Assembly (NCBI RefSeq): GCF_017980685.1
Contig: NZ_JACXXO010000012.1
Span: forward strand, 82,465-146,464
DNA: 64,000 nucleotides
Direction: 5' to 3'
DNA from: Pseudomonas iridis
GTDB lineage: Bacteria > Pseudomonadota > Gammaproteobacteria > Pseudomonadales > Pseudomonadaceae
In this document: piece after piece, positions 1 through 8,986 of the stretch
Layout: each line of letters opens with the position of its first letter
How positions within the stretch are numbered: position 1 is the stretch's first letter
Notes under the pieces: generated by a model
The model's database searches: none
What the model was told of the DNA's origin: nothing
What the model saw: only the letters and a program-made list of their open reading frames with translations
Program-made: the position numbers and the translations under genes

Positions 1-1326
1 GCTACCAGCGAAATGATCCCGATCACCTGGCCGCAGTTCGCCAATCTGCATCCCTTCGTGCCCAGGGAGCAGGCGGTCGGCTACACCTTGATGATCGAAG
101 AGCTTGAGCGCTGGTTGTGCGCGATTACCGGGTTCGATGCGATTTGCATGCAGCCCAACTCCGGCGCTCAGGGCGAGTACGCCGGGCTGCTGGCGATCCG
201 CAAATATCACGAGAGCCGCCAGCAAGGGGCACGGGATATCTGCCTGATTCCGTCGTCGGCCCACGGCACCAATCCAGCCTCGGCACAAATGGCCGGGATG
301 CGCGTGGTGATCGTCGAGTGCGACGAGGCGGGTAACGTTGATCTGGAGGATTTGAAGGCAAAAGCCGCCGAGGCTGGGGATAAGTTGTCGTGCCTGATGG
401 CGACCTATCCATCGACCCATGGTGTGTACGAGGAGGGCATCAGCGAGATCTGCGAGGTTATCCACAAGCACGGCGGTCAGGTGTATATGGACGGCGCCAA
501 CCTCAATGCGCAGGTCGGGCTGGCACGGCCGGCAGACATCGGCGCCGATGTGTCGCACATGAATCTGCACAAAACCTTCTGCATTCCCCATGGCGGTGGC
601 GGGCCGGGCATGGGGCCGATCGGCATTCGCGCACATCTGGCGCCGTTCGTCGCCAACCATCCGGTGGTGCCGATCGACGGGCCGCTGGCGCAGAACGGAG
701 CAGTCAGCGCGGCGCCGTGGGGCAGTGCGAGTATTCTGCCGATCAGTTGGATGTACATCGCCATGATGGGGCCGCAACTGGCAGACGCCAGCGAGGTGGC
801 CATCCTCGCGGCGAACTACCTGGCGCAGCATTTATCCGGTGCGTTTCCCGTGCTCTACAGCGGTCGCAATGGTCGCGTGGCCCATGAATGCATTCTCGAT
901 TTGCGGCCGCTTAAAGCGCAGACCGGGATCAGCGAGGAGGATGTCGCCAAGCGCCTGATGGATTACGGCTTCCACGCGCCAACCATGTCGTTCCCGGTGC
1001 CGGGCACCTTGATGGTCGAGCCGACCGAGAGCGAATCGAAGGCTGAGCTGGACCGGTTCATCGGCGCGATGTTGAGTATTCGCGCGGAAATCACCGAGGT
1101 GCAGAACGGTAACTGGCCCGCGGAAGACAACCCGCTCAAGCGTGCGCCGCATACCTTGGCGGATGTCGCCGGCGTGTGGGAGCGGCCGTACAGCATCGAG
1201 CAAGGCATCACCCCGGATGCGCACACGAAGGCACACAAGTACTGGCCGGCGGTGAATCGGGTCGACAATGTCTATGGGGACCGCAATCTGTATTGCGCGT
1301 GCGTGCCGGTCGACGATTACCGCTGA
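1..1326 (+). CDS. gcvP: Glycine dehydrogenase (decarboxylating), P protein, C-terminal part (5' end outside window)
   Basis: This is the last 441 codons of the PLP-dependent P protein of the glycine cleavage system, which decarboxylates glycine and passes aminomethyl to the lipoyl group of H protein. The reading frame is open from base 1, so the gene begins upstream; the family is about 950 residues and only the C-terminal half is here. The segment HMNLHKTFCIPHGGGGPG contains the PLP-binding lysine (codon AAA at 571–573). Other family hallmarks are the QPNSGAQGEY stretch near the start and SSAHGTNPASA. A bidirectional terminator follows about 60 bases after the stop. The identity is very secure; whether it is gcvP1 or gcvP2 cannot be told from this part. 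Confidence 0.97.
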   Translation, partial: ATSEMIPITWPQFANLHPFVPREQAVGYTLMIEELERWLCAITGFDAICMQPNSGAQGEYAGLLAIRKYHESRQQGARDICLIPSSAHGTNPASAQMAGMRVVIVECDEAGNVDLEDLKAKAAEAGDKLSCLMATYPSTHGVYEEGISEICEVIHKHGGQVYMDGANLNAQVGLARPADIGADVSHMNLHKTFCIPHGGGGPGMGPIGIRAHLAPFVANHPVVPIDGPLAQNGAVSAAPWGSASILPISWMYIAMMGPQLADASEVAILAANYLAQHLSGAFPVLYSGRNGRVAHECILDLRPLKAQTGISEEDVAKRLMDYGFHAPTMSFPVPGTLMVEPTESESKAELDRFIGAMLSIRAEITEVQNGNWPAEDNPLKRAPHTLADVAGVWERPYSIEQGITPDAHTKAHKYWPAVNRVDNVYGDRNLYCACVPVDDYR

Positions 1327-1381
1327 TTGCCCTGCAAGCATGCGCTCCCACAGGGTTACAGGGTGGGGCTGAAATCCGGGC

Positions 1382-1413
1382 AAAAAAATGCCGCTCAAAT
1401 GAGCGGCATTTTT
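1382..1413. terminator. Bidirectional intrinsic terminator between gcvP and the DUF2388 gene
   Basis: ATGCCGCTC (1388–1396) and GAGCGGCAT (1401–1409) form a perfect 9-bp stem with loop AAAT. A-run on the left (1382–1388) and T-run on the right (1409–1413) let it serve both convergent genes. Confidence 0.85.
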
Positions 1414-1426
1414 GTCTGCGAACGAC

Positions 1427-1744
1427 TTACTCGGAAGCCACGGCGTTCTTCGCCAGAATCGCGTTCGCCAGTTCCATGTCCGTCGCCTGCAGGCCCGGAT
1501 TGTCGTTACGGACTTTCTGCATCGCAGCTTCCAGGTACGGGCCACGGATGCCGCCATCGCTGGCAACGAAACTGCCGGCGTCGTCCTGCGCGGCGACGAT
1601 CAGCTTGTGATCCTTGAAGGTCAGGTAAGTCGAGCCGGTGGTGGCGCCGGAGGAAATGACGTTACGCCAGAAGCTGTCGGCCATTGCCGAACCAACAGGC
1701 AGAGACAGCAGGGCAAGGGTAGCGACAGCAAGTTTGAGACGCAT
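1427..1744 (-). CDS. DUF2388 (TIGR02448-type) small exported protein
   Basis: A 105-residue protein of the Pseudomonas DUF2388 family, whose function is not established. The start MRLKLAVATLALL at 1744 is chosen because it opens a clear Sec signal peptide ending near GSAMA|DS; a longer frame upstream adds 15 residues that would bury the signal. The mature part has the family pattern SFWRNVISSGATTGST, then a hydrophilic stretch with DAGSFVASDGGIRGPYLEAA. It converges on gcvP across a shared terminator, and its start lies 70 bases downstream of the start-distal end of the GspE-like gene on the same strand. I recognise the family by its N-terminal pattern and give no biochemical role. Confidence 0.8.
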   Translation of the reverse strand: MRLKLAVATLALLSLPVGSAMADSFWRNVISSGATTGSTYLTFKDHKLIVAAQDDAGSFVASDGGIRGPYLEAAMQKVRNDNPGLQATDMELANAILAKNAVASE

Positions 1745-1814
1745 GAGGGGGTGACTCCACTGGTGTTGAATGACTGGTTGGATCGTCATTTCCCCTGTCC
1801 GGTTCCCTGGGCGC

Positions 1815-3599
1815 CTATTTCAGCTCACTTTGCGGCGTCACCCTCAGCACTTCCTCCACCGTTGTCAGCCCCGCCGCAACTTTCTGTGCACCGGAGAGGC
1901 GCAAGCTGCGCATGCCTTCCTTGAATGCCTGGCGACGGATCGCCGTGAGGTCGGTGTCCGGGGTGATGAAGGCTTTGAGGCTGTCGCTCAGTTGCATGAT
2001 TTCGTAAACCCCCGCACGTCCGTGATACCCCGTGTCGCGACACTCCACGCAGCCGATGGCCCTTTGCGCGTTGCCCGGCAGTGGCGCCTGCCAGGGGCGG
2101 GTCAAGGTTTGCCAATCTTCATCGTCCAGGGTCAGCGGTGCCTTGCAGTGTGGGCACAGGGTCCGCACCAGCCGTTGGGCCATGACCCCGAGCACCGTGG
2201 CCTTGATCAAGTAATGCGGCACGCCCAGTTCAAGCAACCGGCTGATCGCACTCGGCGCATCGTTGGTGTGCAAGGTCGAGAGCACCAGATGCCCGGTGAG
2301 TGCCGCCTGAATCGCCATCTCGGCGGTTTCGAGGTCGCGGATCTCGCCGATCATGATGATGTCCGGGTCCTGTCGCATCAGCGCGCGGACCCCGGCGGCG
2401 AAGCTCAGGTCGATGTTGTGTTGCACCTGCATCTGGTTGAACGCCGGCTCGACCATTTCGATCGGGTCCTCGATGGTGCAGAGGTTGACCTCCGGCGTCG
2501 CCAGTTTTTTCAGGGTGGTGTAGAGCGTGGTGGTCTTACCCGAACCGGTGGGCCCGGTGACCAGAATGATGCCGTTGGGCTGGCGGGTCATGTCCTGCCA
2601 GCGGCGCAGATCGTCGGCGGAAAACCCGAGTTGATCGAAGTCCTTGAGCAGCACATCCGGGTCGAAAATCCGCATGACCATTTTTTCGCCGAACGCGGTG
2701 GGCAGGGTCGACAGGCGCAACTCCACTTCGCCGCCGTCAGGGGTTTTGGTCTTGACCCGGCCATCCTGGGGTTTGCGCTTTTCGGCGACGTTCATGCGCC
2801 CGAGGCTTTTCAGGCGACTGACAATCGCCATGGTTACCTGCGGCGGAAATTGATAGACGTTGTGCAACACACCGTCGATGCGAAACCGCATCGTGCCTTG
2901 TTCGCGCCGCGGTTCGATATGGATATCACTGGCGCGCTGCTGGAAGGCGTACTGAAACAGCCAGTCGACAATGTTGACGATGTGCGCGTCGTTGGCGTCC
3001 GGCTCCTGATCGCTGGCGCCGAGGTTGAGCAGTTGTTCGAAGTTACCGAGGTTGCCGTTCTGTTGATCGGCGTTACTGGCGCCGCTGACCGATTTGGCCA
3101 GGCGAAAGAACTCGACGCTGAAACGCTGGATGTCCGCCGGGTTGGCCACCACCCGCTTGATCGGCAACTTCAAGACGTGAGTCAGATCGGCTTCCCAGCC
3201 ATTCACATAGGGCTGGGCGCTGGCCACCGTCACCGAGTCGCGATCAACCGTCACCGCGAGAATTTTGTGCCGTTGGGCGAAGGCGTAGGACATCAACGGG
3301 GTGATGGCGGCAACGTTGATCTTCAGCGGATCGATGCGCAGATAAGGCTGGCCGGCCTGTTGCACCAGCCACAGGGTCAGGCTTTCGAGATCCAGATGCT
3401 TGCCCGGACGGCTGAGGTCGTCCAGTTGCTGGCTGGCGATAAACTCCAGCGGATGCTTCTGGCCATGCGCGGCGTGACGACGGCGGGCATTGAGCGCCTG
3501 CTCCGCCGAATCCTGGCTGATGAAGCCTTGGGCGACCAGTTCACGCAACACATCATTGAGTTCCAGCCAGCGGTCCTGAGTGGCAAGTTGAACGGACAT
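1815..3599 (-). CDS. GspE/PilB-family secretion/pilus assembly ATPase
   Basis: A 594-residue hexameric traffic ATPase of the type II secretion/type IV pilus superfamily, expected to sit at the cytoplasmic face of the inner membrane and power pilin or pseudopilin assembly. Seen: an N-terminal MshEN/T2SSE-N-like region (about 60–170), Walker A GPTGSGKT (349–356), Asp-box and Walker B region DPDIIMIGEIRD (411–422), His box LSTLHTND (440–447), and a zinc-binding tetracysteine starting CPHC (482–485) and completed by CVEC. All catalytic elements are intact. No other secretion or pilus genes (inner-membrane platform, pseudopilins, secretin) are in this window, so it is an orphan here and its machine cannot be assigned. 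The downstream DUF2388 gene shares its strand. Confidence 0.9.
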   Translation of the reverse strand: MSVQLATQDRWLELNDVLRELVAQGFISQDSAEQALNARRRHAAHGQKHPLEFIASQQLDDLSRPGKHLDLESLTLWLVQQAGQPYLRIDPLKINVAAITPLMSYAFAQRHKILAVTVDRDSVTVASAQPYVNGWEADLTHVLKLPIKRVVANPADIQRFSVEFFRLAKSVSGASNADQQNGNLGNFEQLLNLGASDQEPDANDAHIVNIVDWLFQYAFQQRASDIHIEPRREQGTMRFRIDGVLHNVYQFPPQVTMAIVSRLKSLGRMNVAEKRKPQDGRVKTKTPDGGEVELRLSTLPTAFGEKMVMRIFDPDVLLKDFDQLGFSADDLRRWQDMTRQPNGIILVTGPTGSGKTTTLYTTLKKLATPEVNLCTIEDPIEMVEPAFNQMQVQHNIDLSFAAGVRALMRQDPDIIMIGEIRDLETAEMAIQAALTGHLVLSTLHTNDAPSAISRLLELGVPHYLIKATVLGVMAQRLVRTLCPHCKAPLTLDDEDWQTLTRPWQAPLPGNAQRAIGCVECRDTGYHGRAGVYEIMQLSDSLKAFITPDTDLTAIRRQAFKEGMRSLRLSGAQKVAAGLTTVEEVLRVTPQSELK

Positions 3600-3691
3600 G
3601 CGGGCTTCCTTTTAAGCGACAGTGCGCAAAAGAATAGTCGCGGCCCCGCAGACCGTTGGGCCACTACCCGACGAAGCCGTTGCCGGATTTG

Positions 3692-4030
3692 TCAGCCGGC
3701 CGCTTGCGCCCGTTCAGCCCACGCCGTGTCGGTGTTCTGCAGATTCACCGAACAGACGCTGATCAGGTTACGAAGTTTTTCCGCAATCACTTGCGCGCGA
3801 TGCCAGCTCAGGCCGCCCATGACGAGGTCGATCGATAACAGATCATCCATTCGCTGCACGTTCACGTGCTCTGGCGTAAGAAACTGCAGCGCGAACAGGT
3901 TGAGCACGCGCACCAGCAGATCCGGTTCGGCCTCGGCGAGAATCTGATACTGCGCCAGGCAATGGACGTTACTGACGTTCCAGACATCGGCGCGGGTCAG
4001 GGGGGTGTTGACGGCTTCAAGGTGCGGCAT
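3692..4030 (-). CDS. Small hypothetical protein, possibly ACT-like (regulatory) fold
   Basis: A 112-residue soluble protein with no signal peptide or membrane segment. The middle (about residues 25–97) reads as beta-alpha-beta-beta-alpha-beta: QYQILAEAE, a helix VRVLNLFALQFL, NVQRMDDLLSIDLVMGG, a helix WHRAQVIAEKLRNL, then ISVCSVNL. This order and the spacing resemble single ACT domains such as the regulatory subunits of acetohydroxyacid synthase, but I do not recognise a named family and the function is unknown. It is divergent from the Lrp/AsnC regulator starting at 4157; the 126-base AT-rich gap between them should hold both promoters. The ACT reading is my inference from the predicted secondary structure. 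Confidence 0.65.
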   Translation of the reverse strand: MPHLEAVNTPLTRADVWNVSNVHCLAQYQILAEAEPDLLVRVLNLFALQFLTPEHVNVQRMDDLLSIDLVMGGLSWHRAQVIAEKLRNLISVCSVNLQNTDTAWAERAQAAG

Positions 4031-4156
4031 GGCGGGGCTCCAAAATCACTGGAGAAATTTTTACATTCGCTGCCGGGTATTTCTTATCTAAGATGAGCGT
4101 TATTGGCGTTTTATTAACTGGATCAATTCGTAAAATGCTCTCTTTGAGGTTTTTCT

Positions 4157-4621
4157 ATGCACAGCGAGCTGGACAGCTACGACCGCAAGATTCTGGCTTT
4201 GCTGCAAGAGGACGCGTCGCTCTCGAGCGCGCAGATCGCCGAGCAGGTGGGCTTGTCGCAATCGCCGTGCTGGCGGCGGATTCAGCGGATGAAGGAGGAG
4301 GGGATCATTCGCGGCCAGGTGACCTTGCTCGATCGCAAGAAAATCGGCCTCAACACGCAGATCTTTGCCGAGATCAAACTCAACGCCCACGGGCGTTCGA
4401 ACTTCACCGAATTCACCGAAGCGATTCGCGGCTTTCCGGAGGTGCTGGAGTGTTATGTGCTGATGGGCGCGGTGGATTTTCTGTTGCGAATTGTCGCGGC
4501 GGACATTGAGGCGTACGAGCGGTTTTTCTTCGAGAAGCTGTCGCTGGTGCCGGGGATACAGGAAGTGAACTCGATTGTGGCGCTGTCGGAGATCAAGTCC
4601 ACAACAAGCCTGCCGGTTTGA
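4157..4621 (+). CDS. Lrp/AsnC-family transcriptional regulator
   Basis: A 154-residue regulator with the standard two-domain layout. Residues about 6–55 form the winged helix-turn-helix (YDRKILALLQEDASLSSAQI, then QVGLSQSPCWRRIQRM as recognition region), and residues about 70–145 the RAM/ACT-type ligand-binding and oligomerisation domain (IFAEIKLNAHG … VLECYVLMGAVDFLLRIVA). Length and motifs fit the family exactly. It is divergent from the small ACT-like gene, which is a typical arrangement for an Lrp-type protein and its target, but the real target and effector (probably an amino acid) cannot be read from sequence. A REPIN follows immediately after the stop. Confidence 0.93.
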   Translation: MHSELDSYDRKILALLQEDASLSSAQIAEQVGLSQSPCWRRIQRMKEEGIIRGQVTLLDRKKIGLNTQIFAEIKLNAHGRSNFTEFTEAIRGFPEVLECYVLMGAVDFLLRIVAADIEAYERFFFEKLSLVPGIQEVNSIVALSEIKSTTSLPV

Positions 4622-4638
4622 GGTGAGGCTGCTGGCCT

Positions 4639-4730
4639 CATCGCTGGCAAGCCAGCTCCCACAGGTTTTGTGTTGAAACACAAATTACATTTCAACATCA
4701 AACCCTGTGGGAGCTGGCTTGCCAGCGATG
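4639..4730. repeat. REPIN, type A (inverted pair of REP palindromes)
   Basis: Two copies of the REP core GCTGGCAAGCCAGC, with the extension CTCCCACA on one side and CATC on the other, lie in opposite orientation and flank about 40 bases of unrelated sequence. This is the typical Pseudomonas REPIN form, mobilised in trans by RAYT transposases (established knowledge). It fills the gap between the Lrp regulator and the CYTH-CHAD gene. Confidence 0.9.
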
Positions 4731-4736
4731 GCGGTA

Positions 4737-6107
4737 TTACATACGCAGCAGCATTTTCCACGCGCGATTCTGATAAACCGCAATCGCCTGCTGCTTGCGT
4801 GCATCGAGCAGTTCGTCAGTGATCGTCGGCTCGTTGGCCAACTGCGCCAGCTTGTTCAGCTCGCCGTACAGGCGATCCATTTCCGGGATCTCCAGTACAT
4901 TGCGGGCGTGGTGCAGCCAGACCTGAATGCGCTCGATACGTGGCAGCTGCTCGGCCAGATCTTCCGGCTGCTGCTGATAGCGCTGCAATTGCAAGGCCGT
5001 GGCTTCTTCGCCGAGCAGACGCGGCAACCAGCTGTGCAACTGCGCGCCACCCTGACGGTTGCCACGCACGTTACGATCAGCCGTCCAGGTGCGAGCCAGC
5101 AACCAGCGCGAAGCCGTCAGCGAGAACAGGCCCCAGCGTGGGTCTTCCAGCTCCTCGAGGAACTGCTCCGGCGCGGCTTTGCGCACATCTTCGTCTTCGA
5201 TACCCACCTGAACCAGCGGGCGCCAGTCTTCCAGCAGTGCGTCGAGGGCCACGCGCAGGTCGTGGGTCGAAGGACGTGGTGCGGCCTGGCCGAGGCTGCT
5301 GAGCAGAGCGCGCATTTCGGCGAGGTTCTCGACCCAGTCCTGCAACAAACGCCAGTGACCGTTGAAACGATATTGTTCGGCCAGACGCTGGCTGCTGCCG
5401 AGCAAATGCCAGCACAGGGCGGCGAAAGCATCGTCCAGTTGGGTTTCGACCGTCAGTTGCGGCGCCGGCAGGCTCAGCGAGTAGCTGTTGGCGTCGTACA
5501 GACGATAGCCGCGCTCTGCCTTGCTGATGTCGCACGGCATCAGTGCCAGGGTTTGTGCCAGTTCAGCGGCCAGTTCCAGCAACGCTTCAGGCTCGCCTTC
5601 GCGCAGTTCCAGTTCCAGCTCACAGATTTCTTCTTTCTGTTTGCCAACCACGACATGACCCAGATCCAGCGCCGCTTCAATGACCACTTTGCTCTTGCCG
5701 CGGCCCCAGGCGATTTCGGCGCGCTCGCGGACGAAATCGGTGGTGAAGATTGGCTTCAGGGTTTTCTTATCCAGCTCGGCCAACGAATCTGGCCAGCATT
5801 CGCCGTCGAGTTTCTTCACGTCGAGCTTGGCTTTGGGCAGTTTCCAGTCGTACTCGTTACGCTCGGACAGACCGGCGACACTCTGGCCACGGGTCTTGAG
5901 GGTCTGAATCACTTCATCGCCGTCCTTGCGCAGGCGCAGGGCGACTTTGGCCTGGGCCAGATCGCGCTCCGGGGTGTCGAAGTACTGGTTCATCAACTCA
6001 CGGCGTTCCCAGCCACTTTTGTTGCGTTTTTTCAGAAGAGGGTGCTCGCGCAGGGCCGCGAGGGTTTCGCGGCTGACGCGGAGTTTGATTTCGGTTTCTT
6101 TCTGCAT
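4737..6107 (-). CDS. CYTH and CHAD domain protein (inorganic triphosphatase, YgiF-like)
   Basis: A 456-residue cytoplasmic protein. The start at 6107 is chosen because MQKETEIKLRVS places the CYTH signature ExExK at residues 4–8, right at the N-terminus as in YgiF; an upstream frame of 69 codons has no homology-like content. Residues 1 to about 200 form the CYTH tunnel fold (alternating acidic and basic strand motifs such as ELELELREGE), which hydrolyses inorganic triphosphate in characterised relatives. The C-terminal half, about 215–456, is a helical CHAD domain with conserved histidines (RPSTHDLRVALDAL, WLHHARNVL) that in other proteins binds polyphosphate. Substrate is inferred from the family. 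Confidence 0.9.
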   Translation of the reverse strand: MQKETEIKLRVSRETLAALREHPLLKKRNKSGWERRELMNQYFDTPERDLAQAKVALRLRKDGDEVIQTLKTRGQSVAGLSERNEYDWKLPKAKLDVKKLDGECWPDSLAELDKKTLKPIFTTDFVRERAEIAWGRGKSKVVIEAALDLGHVVVGKQKEEICELELELREGEPEALLELAAELAQTLALMPCDISKAERGYRLYDANSYSLSLPAPQLTVETQLDDAFAALCWHLLGSSQRLAEQYRFNGHWRLLQDWVENLAEMRALLSSLGQAAPRPSTHDLRVALDALLEDWRPLVQVGIEDEDVRKAAPEQFLEELEDPRWGLFSLTASRWLLARTWTADRNVRGNRQGGAQLHSWLPRLLGEEATALQLQRYQQQPEDLAEQLPRIERIQVWLHHARNVLEIPEMDRLYGELNKLAQLANEPTITDELLDARKQQAIAVYQNRAWKMLLRM

Positions 6108-6262
6108 GGCCGGAAAATCCAGGATCGGGAGCGCAGCCGGGGAATATGTGGCTGCCAAGGCCGTGCAGTGTACAGGACTGATTCGTCCTACGCCCTGCGG
6201 CGGTTTATTCCTGACGCCGGATGGTTCTATGATGGACTTCAAATCGGGAGTTGGAGTCAGCG

Positions 6263-7417
6263 ATGCCTTTGCCATCCATGCAAGACCAGTTCGCTGCGCT
6301 GATTGCCGCGCCATCGGTCAGCTGCACCCAGCCGAGCCTCGATCAGTCCAACCGGGCGGTGATCGATTTGCTCGCGGGATGGCTGGGCGATCTGGGGTTC
6401 AGCTGCGATATCCAGCAGGTCAGCCCCGGCAAATTCAATCTGCTCGCCAGTTTCGGCAGCGGTCCTGGCGGTCTGGTGCTGGCCGGGCACAGCGACACGG
6501 TGCCGTACGACGACGCCTTATGGCAGACCGATCCGCTGAAACTCACAGAAGTCGACGGCCGCTGGGTCGGTTTGGGCAGTTGCGACATGAAGGGCTTCTT
6601 CGCCCTGATCATCGAAGCCGTGCTGCCGCTGCTCGACCAGCCGTTCAAGCAACCGCTGCTGATCCTCGCCACCTGTGATGAAGAAAGCTCGATGTCCGGC
6701 GCCCGCGCGCTGGCCGAGGCTGGACGACCGCTGGGCCGCGCGGCAGTGATCGGCGAGCCGACCGGGCTCAAGCCGATTCGCATGCACAAAGGCATCATGA
6801 TGGAACGCATCGACATCCTTGGGCAGAGCGGGCACTCGTCGGACCCGCGCCTGGGGCATAGCGCCCTTGAGGCCATGCACGATGCCATCGGCGAACTGCG
6901 CGGCCTGCGCCTGCTGTGGCAGCGCGAATACAACAATCCGCAATTCAGCGTGCCGCAACCGACCATGAATTTCGGCTGCATCCATGGTGGCGACAACCCC
7001 AACCGCATCTGTGGTCAATGTTCGCTGGAGTTCGACCTGCGGCCGTTGCCGGGTATGGACCCGAAAGTCCTGCGGGCGGAGATTCTGCGCAAGCTCAACC
7101 CGGTTGCCGAGCGGCATCAGGTGAAGATCGACTACAAGCCATTGTTCCCGGAAGTGCCGCCATTCGAGCAGGACGCGGATGCCGAATTGGTGCGTATTGC
7201 CGAAAAGCTCACCGGCCACACTGCCGAAGCAGTAGCGTTCGGCACCGAAGCGCCTTATCTTCAGCGTCTTGGCTGCGAAACCATCGTACTTGGCCCCGGT
7301 GATATTGCCTGTGCGCATCAACCCGGCGAATACCTTGAAATGTCACGTTTGCAGCCTACCGTGCATCTATTGCGACAGTTGATTGAACATTACTGCCTGA
7401 CCCCTGACAAACCATGA
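6263..7417 (+). CDS. argE: Acetylornithine deacetylase
   Basis: A 384-residue M20-family metallohydrolase that removes acetate from N2-acetylornithine to give ornithine in arginine synthesis. Metal and catalytic motifs are visible: AGHSDTVPYD (H76, D78), GSCDMKGF (D108, bridging metal ligand), CDEESS (E140 general base and E141 ligand) and a C-terminal AHQPGEY containing the last His ligand. ATG 6263 is preferred over the in-frame TTG at 6251 because GGAG (6253–6256) sits at the right distance. It lies upstream of argA on the same strand, separated by a REPIN. The first step enzyme argA and this gene give an arginine pair. Confidence 0.95.
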   Translation: MPLPSMQDQFAALIAAPSVSCTQPSLDQSNRAVIDLLAGWLGDLGFSCDIQQVSPGKFNLLASFGSGPGGLVLAGHSDTVPYDDALWQTDPLKLTEVDGRWVGLGSCDMKGFFALIIEAVLPLLDQPFKQPLLILATCDEESSMSGARALAEAGRPLGRAAVIGEPTGLKPIRMHKGIMMERIDILGQSGHSSDPRLGHSALEAMHDAIGELRGLRLLWQREYNNPQFSVPQPTMNFGCIHGGDNPNRICGQCSLEFDLRPLPGMDPKVLRAEILRKLNPVAERHQVKIDYKPLFPEVPPFEQDADAELVRIAEKLTGHTAEAVAFGTEAPYLQRLGCETIVLGPGDIACAHQPGEYLEMSRLQPTVHLLRQLIEHYCLTPDKP

Positions 7418-7424
7418 TCTACCC

Positions 7425-7516
7425 CTGTGGGAACGAGCCTGCTCGGGAAGGCATCGTGTCAATCAACATTGATGTACCTGACACACCGCATTCGAGAGCA
7501 GGCTCGCTCCCACAAG
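7425..7516. repeat. REPIN, type B, slightly degenerate
   Basis: Left arm TGTGGGAACGAGCCTGCTCG and right arm GAGCAGGCTCGCTCCCACA are inverted around roughly 45 bases. The left arm carries one change from the usual GTGGGAGCGAG. It separates argE from argA. Confidence 0.85.
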
Positions 7517-7684
7517 GGATCCATGTTTTACCTGACCGAACGCTGTAAATTGCCTGCAACCCAACCCGTATTCATGAGGAGAGCGCGCGTGTCGCCAAGC
7601 CTGTTCCGACGATAACCATCAGCCCGCTGTGCGTTTTCCGTTTCGCCCTTTTTTCCGGCTGCTATTTATTACAGGCCCAGGTTC

Positions 7685-8986
7685 ATGCCCGAATACGTTA
7701 ATTGGCTTCGTCACGCTTCTCCCTACATCAATGCCCACCGCGATTGCACCTTCGTCGTCATGCTGCCCGGCGACGGCGTGGATCATCCGAATTTCGGCAA
7801 CATCGTCCACGACCTGGTGCTGCTGCACAGCCTCGGCGTGCGGTTGGTGCTGGTGCATGGTTCGCGCCCACAAATTGAAACTCGCCTCGCCGCCCGCGGC
7901 CTGACTCCGCATTACCACCACGGCATGCGCATCACCGATGCCGCGACCCTTGAGTGTGTAATCGATGCGGTCGGCCAGTTGCGCATTGCCATCGAAGCGC
8001 GGCTGTCGATGGACATGGCTTCGTCGCCGATGCAGGGCTCGCGCCTGCGCGTGGCCAGCGGCAACCTCGTTACCGCGCGACCAATCGGTGTACTTGAAGG
8101 TGTCGACTATCACCACACCGGTGAAGTGCGCCGGGTCGACCGCAAGGGTATCAATCGTTTGCTCGATGAGCGTTCGATCGTGCTGCTGTCGCCGCTGGGC
8201 TATTCGCCGACCGGGGAAATCTTCAACCTCGCCTGCGAAGACGTCGCCACCCGCGCCGCCATCGATCTGGGTGCAGACAAATTGCTGCTGTTCGGCGCCG
8301 ACCTCGGCCTGATCGACGAGAACGGCAAACTGGTGCGCGAGCTGCGTCCGCAACAAGTGCCGGCGCACTTGCAGCGTCTGGGCAGCAGCAATTATCAAGC
8401 GGAACTGCTGGATGCCGCCGCCGAAGCCTGCCGAGGCGGTGTGGCGCGCAGCCATATCGTCAGTTACGTCGAGGATGGCGCATTGCTGACCGAGCTGTTC
8501 ACCCGTGACGGTGGCGGCACGCTGGTGGCCCAGGAGCAATTCGAACTGGTGCGCGAGGCGGCGATTGAAGACGTCGGCGGTTTGCTTGACCTGATCAGCC
8601 CGCTGGAAGAGCAGGGGATTCTGGTACGTCGTTCGCGTGAAGTGCTGGAGCGTGAGATCGAGCAGTTCAGCGTGGTCGAGCGCGAAGGCATGATCATCGC
8701 CTGTGCGGCGCTGTATCAGATTGCCGATTCGGATGCGGGTGAGCTGGCGTGTCTGGCAGTGAACCCGGAGTATCGCCATGGCCGGCGCGGCGACGAATTG
8801 CTGGAGCGCATCGAGACACGTGCCCGGGCGCAGGGCTTGAAGACGCTGTTCGTGCTTACCACACGGACCGCGCACTGGTTCCGCGAGCGTGGTTTCGAAC
8901 CGAGCAGTGTTGAGCGTCTGCCAGCGGCTCGGGCGTCGCTGTACAACTATCAACGTAATTCGAAGATCTTCGAAAAGACTCTTTGA
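7685..8986 (+). CDS. argA: Amino-acid N-acetyltransferase (N-acetylglutamate synthase)
   Basis: A 433-residue ArgA, catalysing acetyl-CoA plus glutamate to N-acetylglutamate, the first step of arginine synthesis. Residues 1 to about 285 form the amino acid kinase-like domain, which carries arginine feedback inhibition in this family (LVLVHGSRPQIE, then SPLGYSPTGEIFNL). Residues about 295–430 form the GNAT domain (EREGMIIACAALYQI; acetyl-CoA loop around YRHGRRGDELL; FVLTTRTAHWFRERGF). Length is the normal one for the gamma-proteobacterial enzyme. ATG 7685 is the start with an AGG-containing leader close upstream. It follows argE and a REPIN, with no obvious terminator after it. Confidence 0.96.
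   Translation: MPEYVNWLRHASPYINAHRDCTFVVMLPGDGVDHPNFGNIVHDLVLLHSLGVRLVLVHGSRPQIETRLAARGLTPHYHHGMRITDAATLECVIDAVGQLRIAIEARLSMDMASSPMQGSRLRVASGNLVTARPIGVLEGVDYHHTGEVRRVDRKGINRLLDERSIVLLSPLGYSPTGEIFNLACEDVATRAAIDLGADKLLLFGADLGLIDENGKLVRELRPQQVPAHLQRLGSSNYQAELLDAAAEACRGGVARSHIVSYVEDGALLTELFTRDGGGTLVAQEQFELVREAAIEDVGGLLDLISPLEEQGILVRRSREVLEREIEQFSVVEREGMIIACAALYQIADSDAGELACLAVNPEYRHGRRGDELLERIETRARAQGLKTLFVLTTRTAHWFRERGFEPSSVERLPAARASLYNYQRNSKIFEKTL

Noticed and set aside
1770..3947. A 725-codon open frame on the plus strand opposite the GspE-like gene
   Set aside because: It is antisense to a gene with intact Walker motifs, has no start context or family motif, and is a usual by-product of high GC at third codon positions.
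7427..7615. A 62-codon frame across the argE–argA gap
   Set aside because: It is translated from the REPIN itself.
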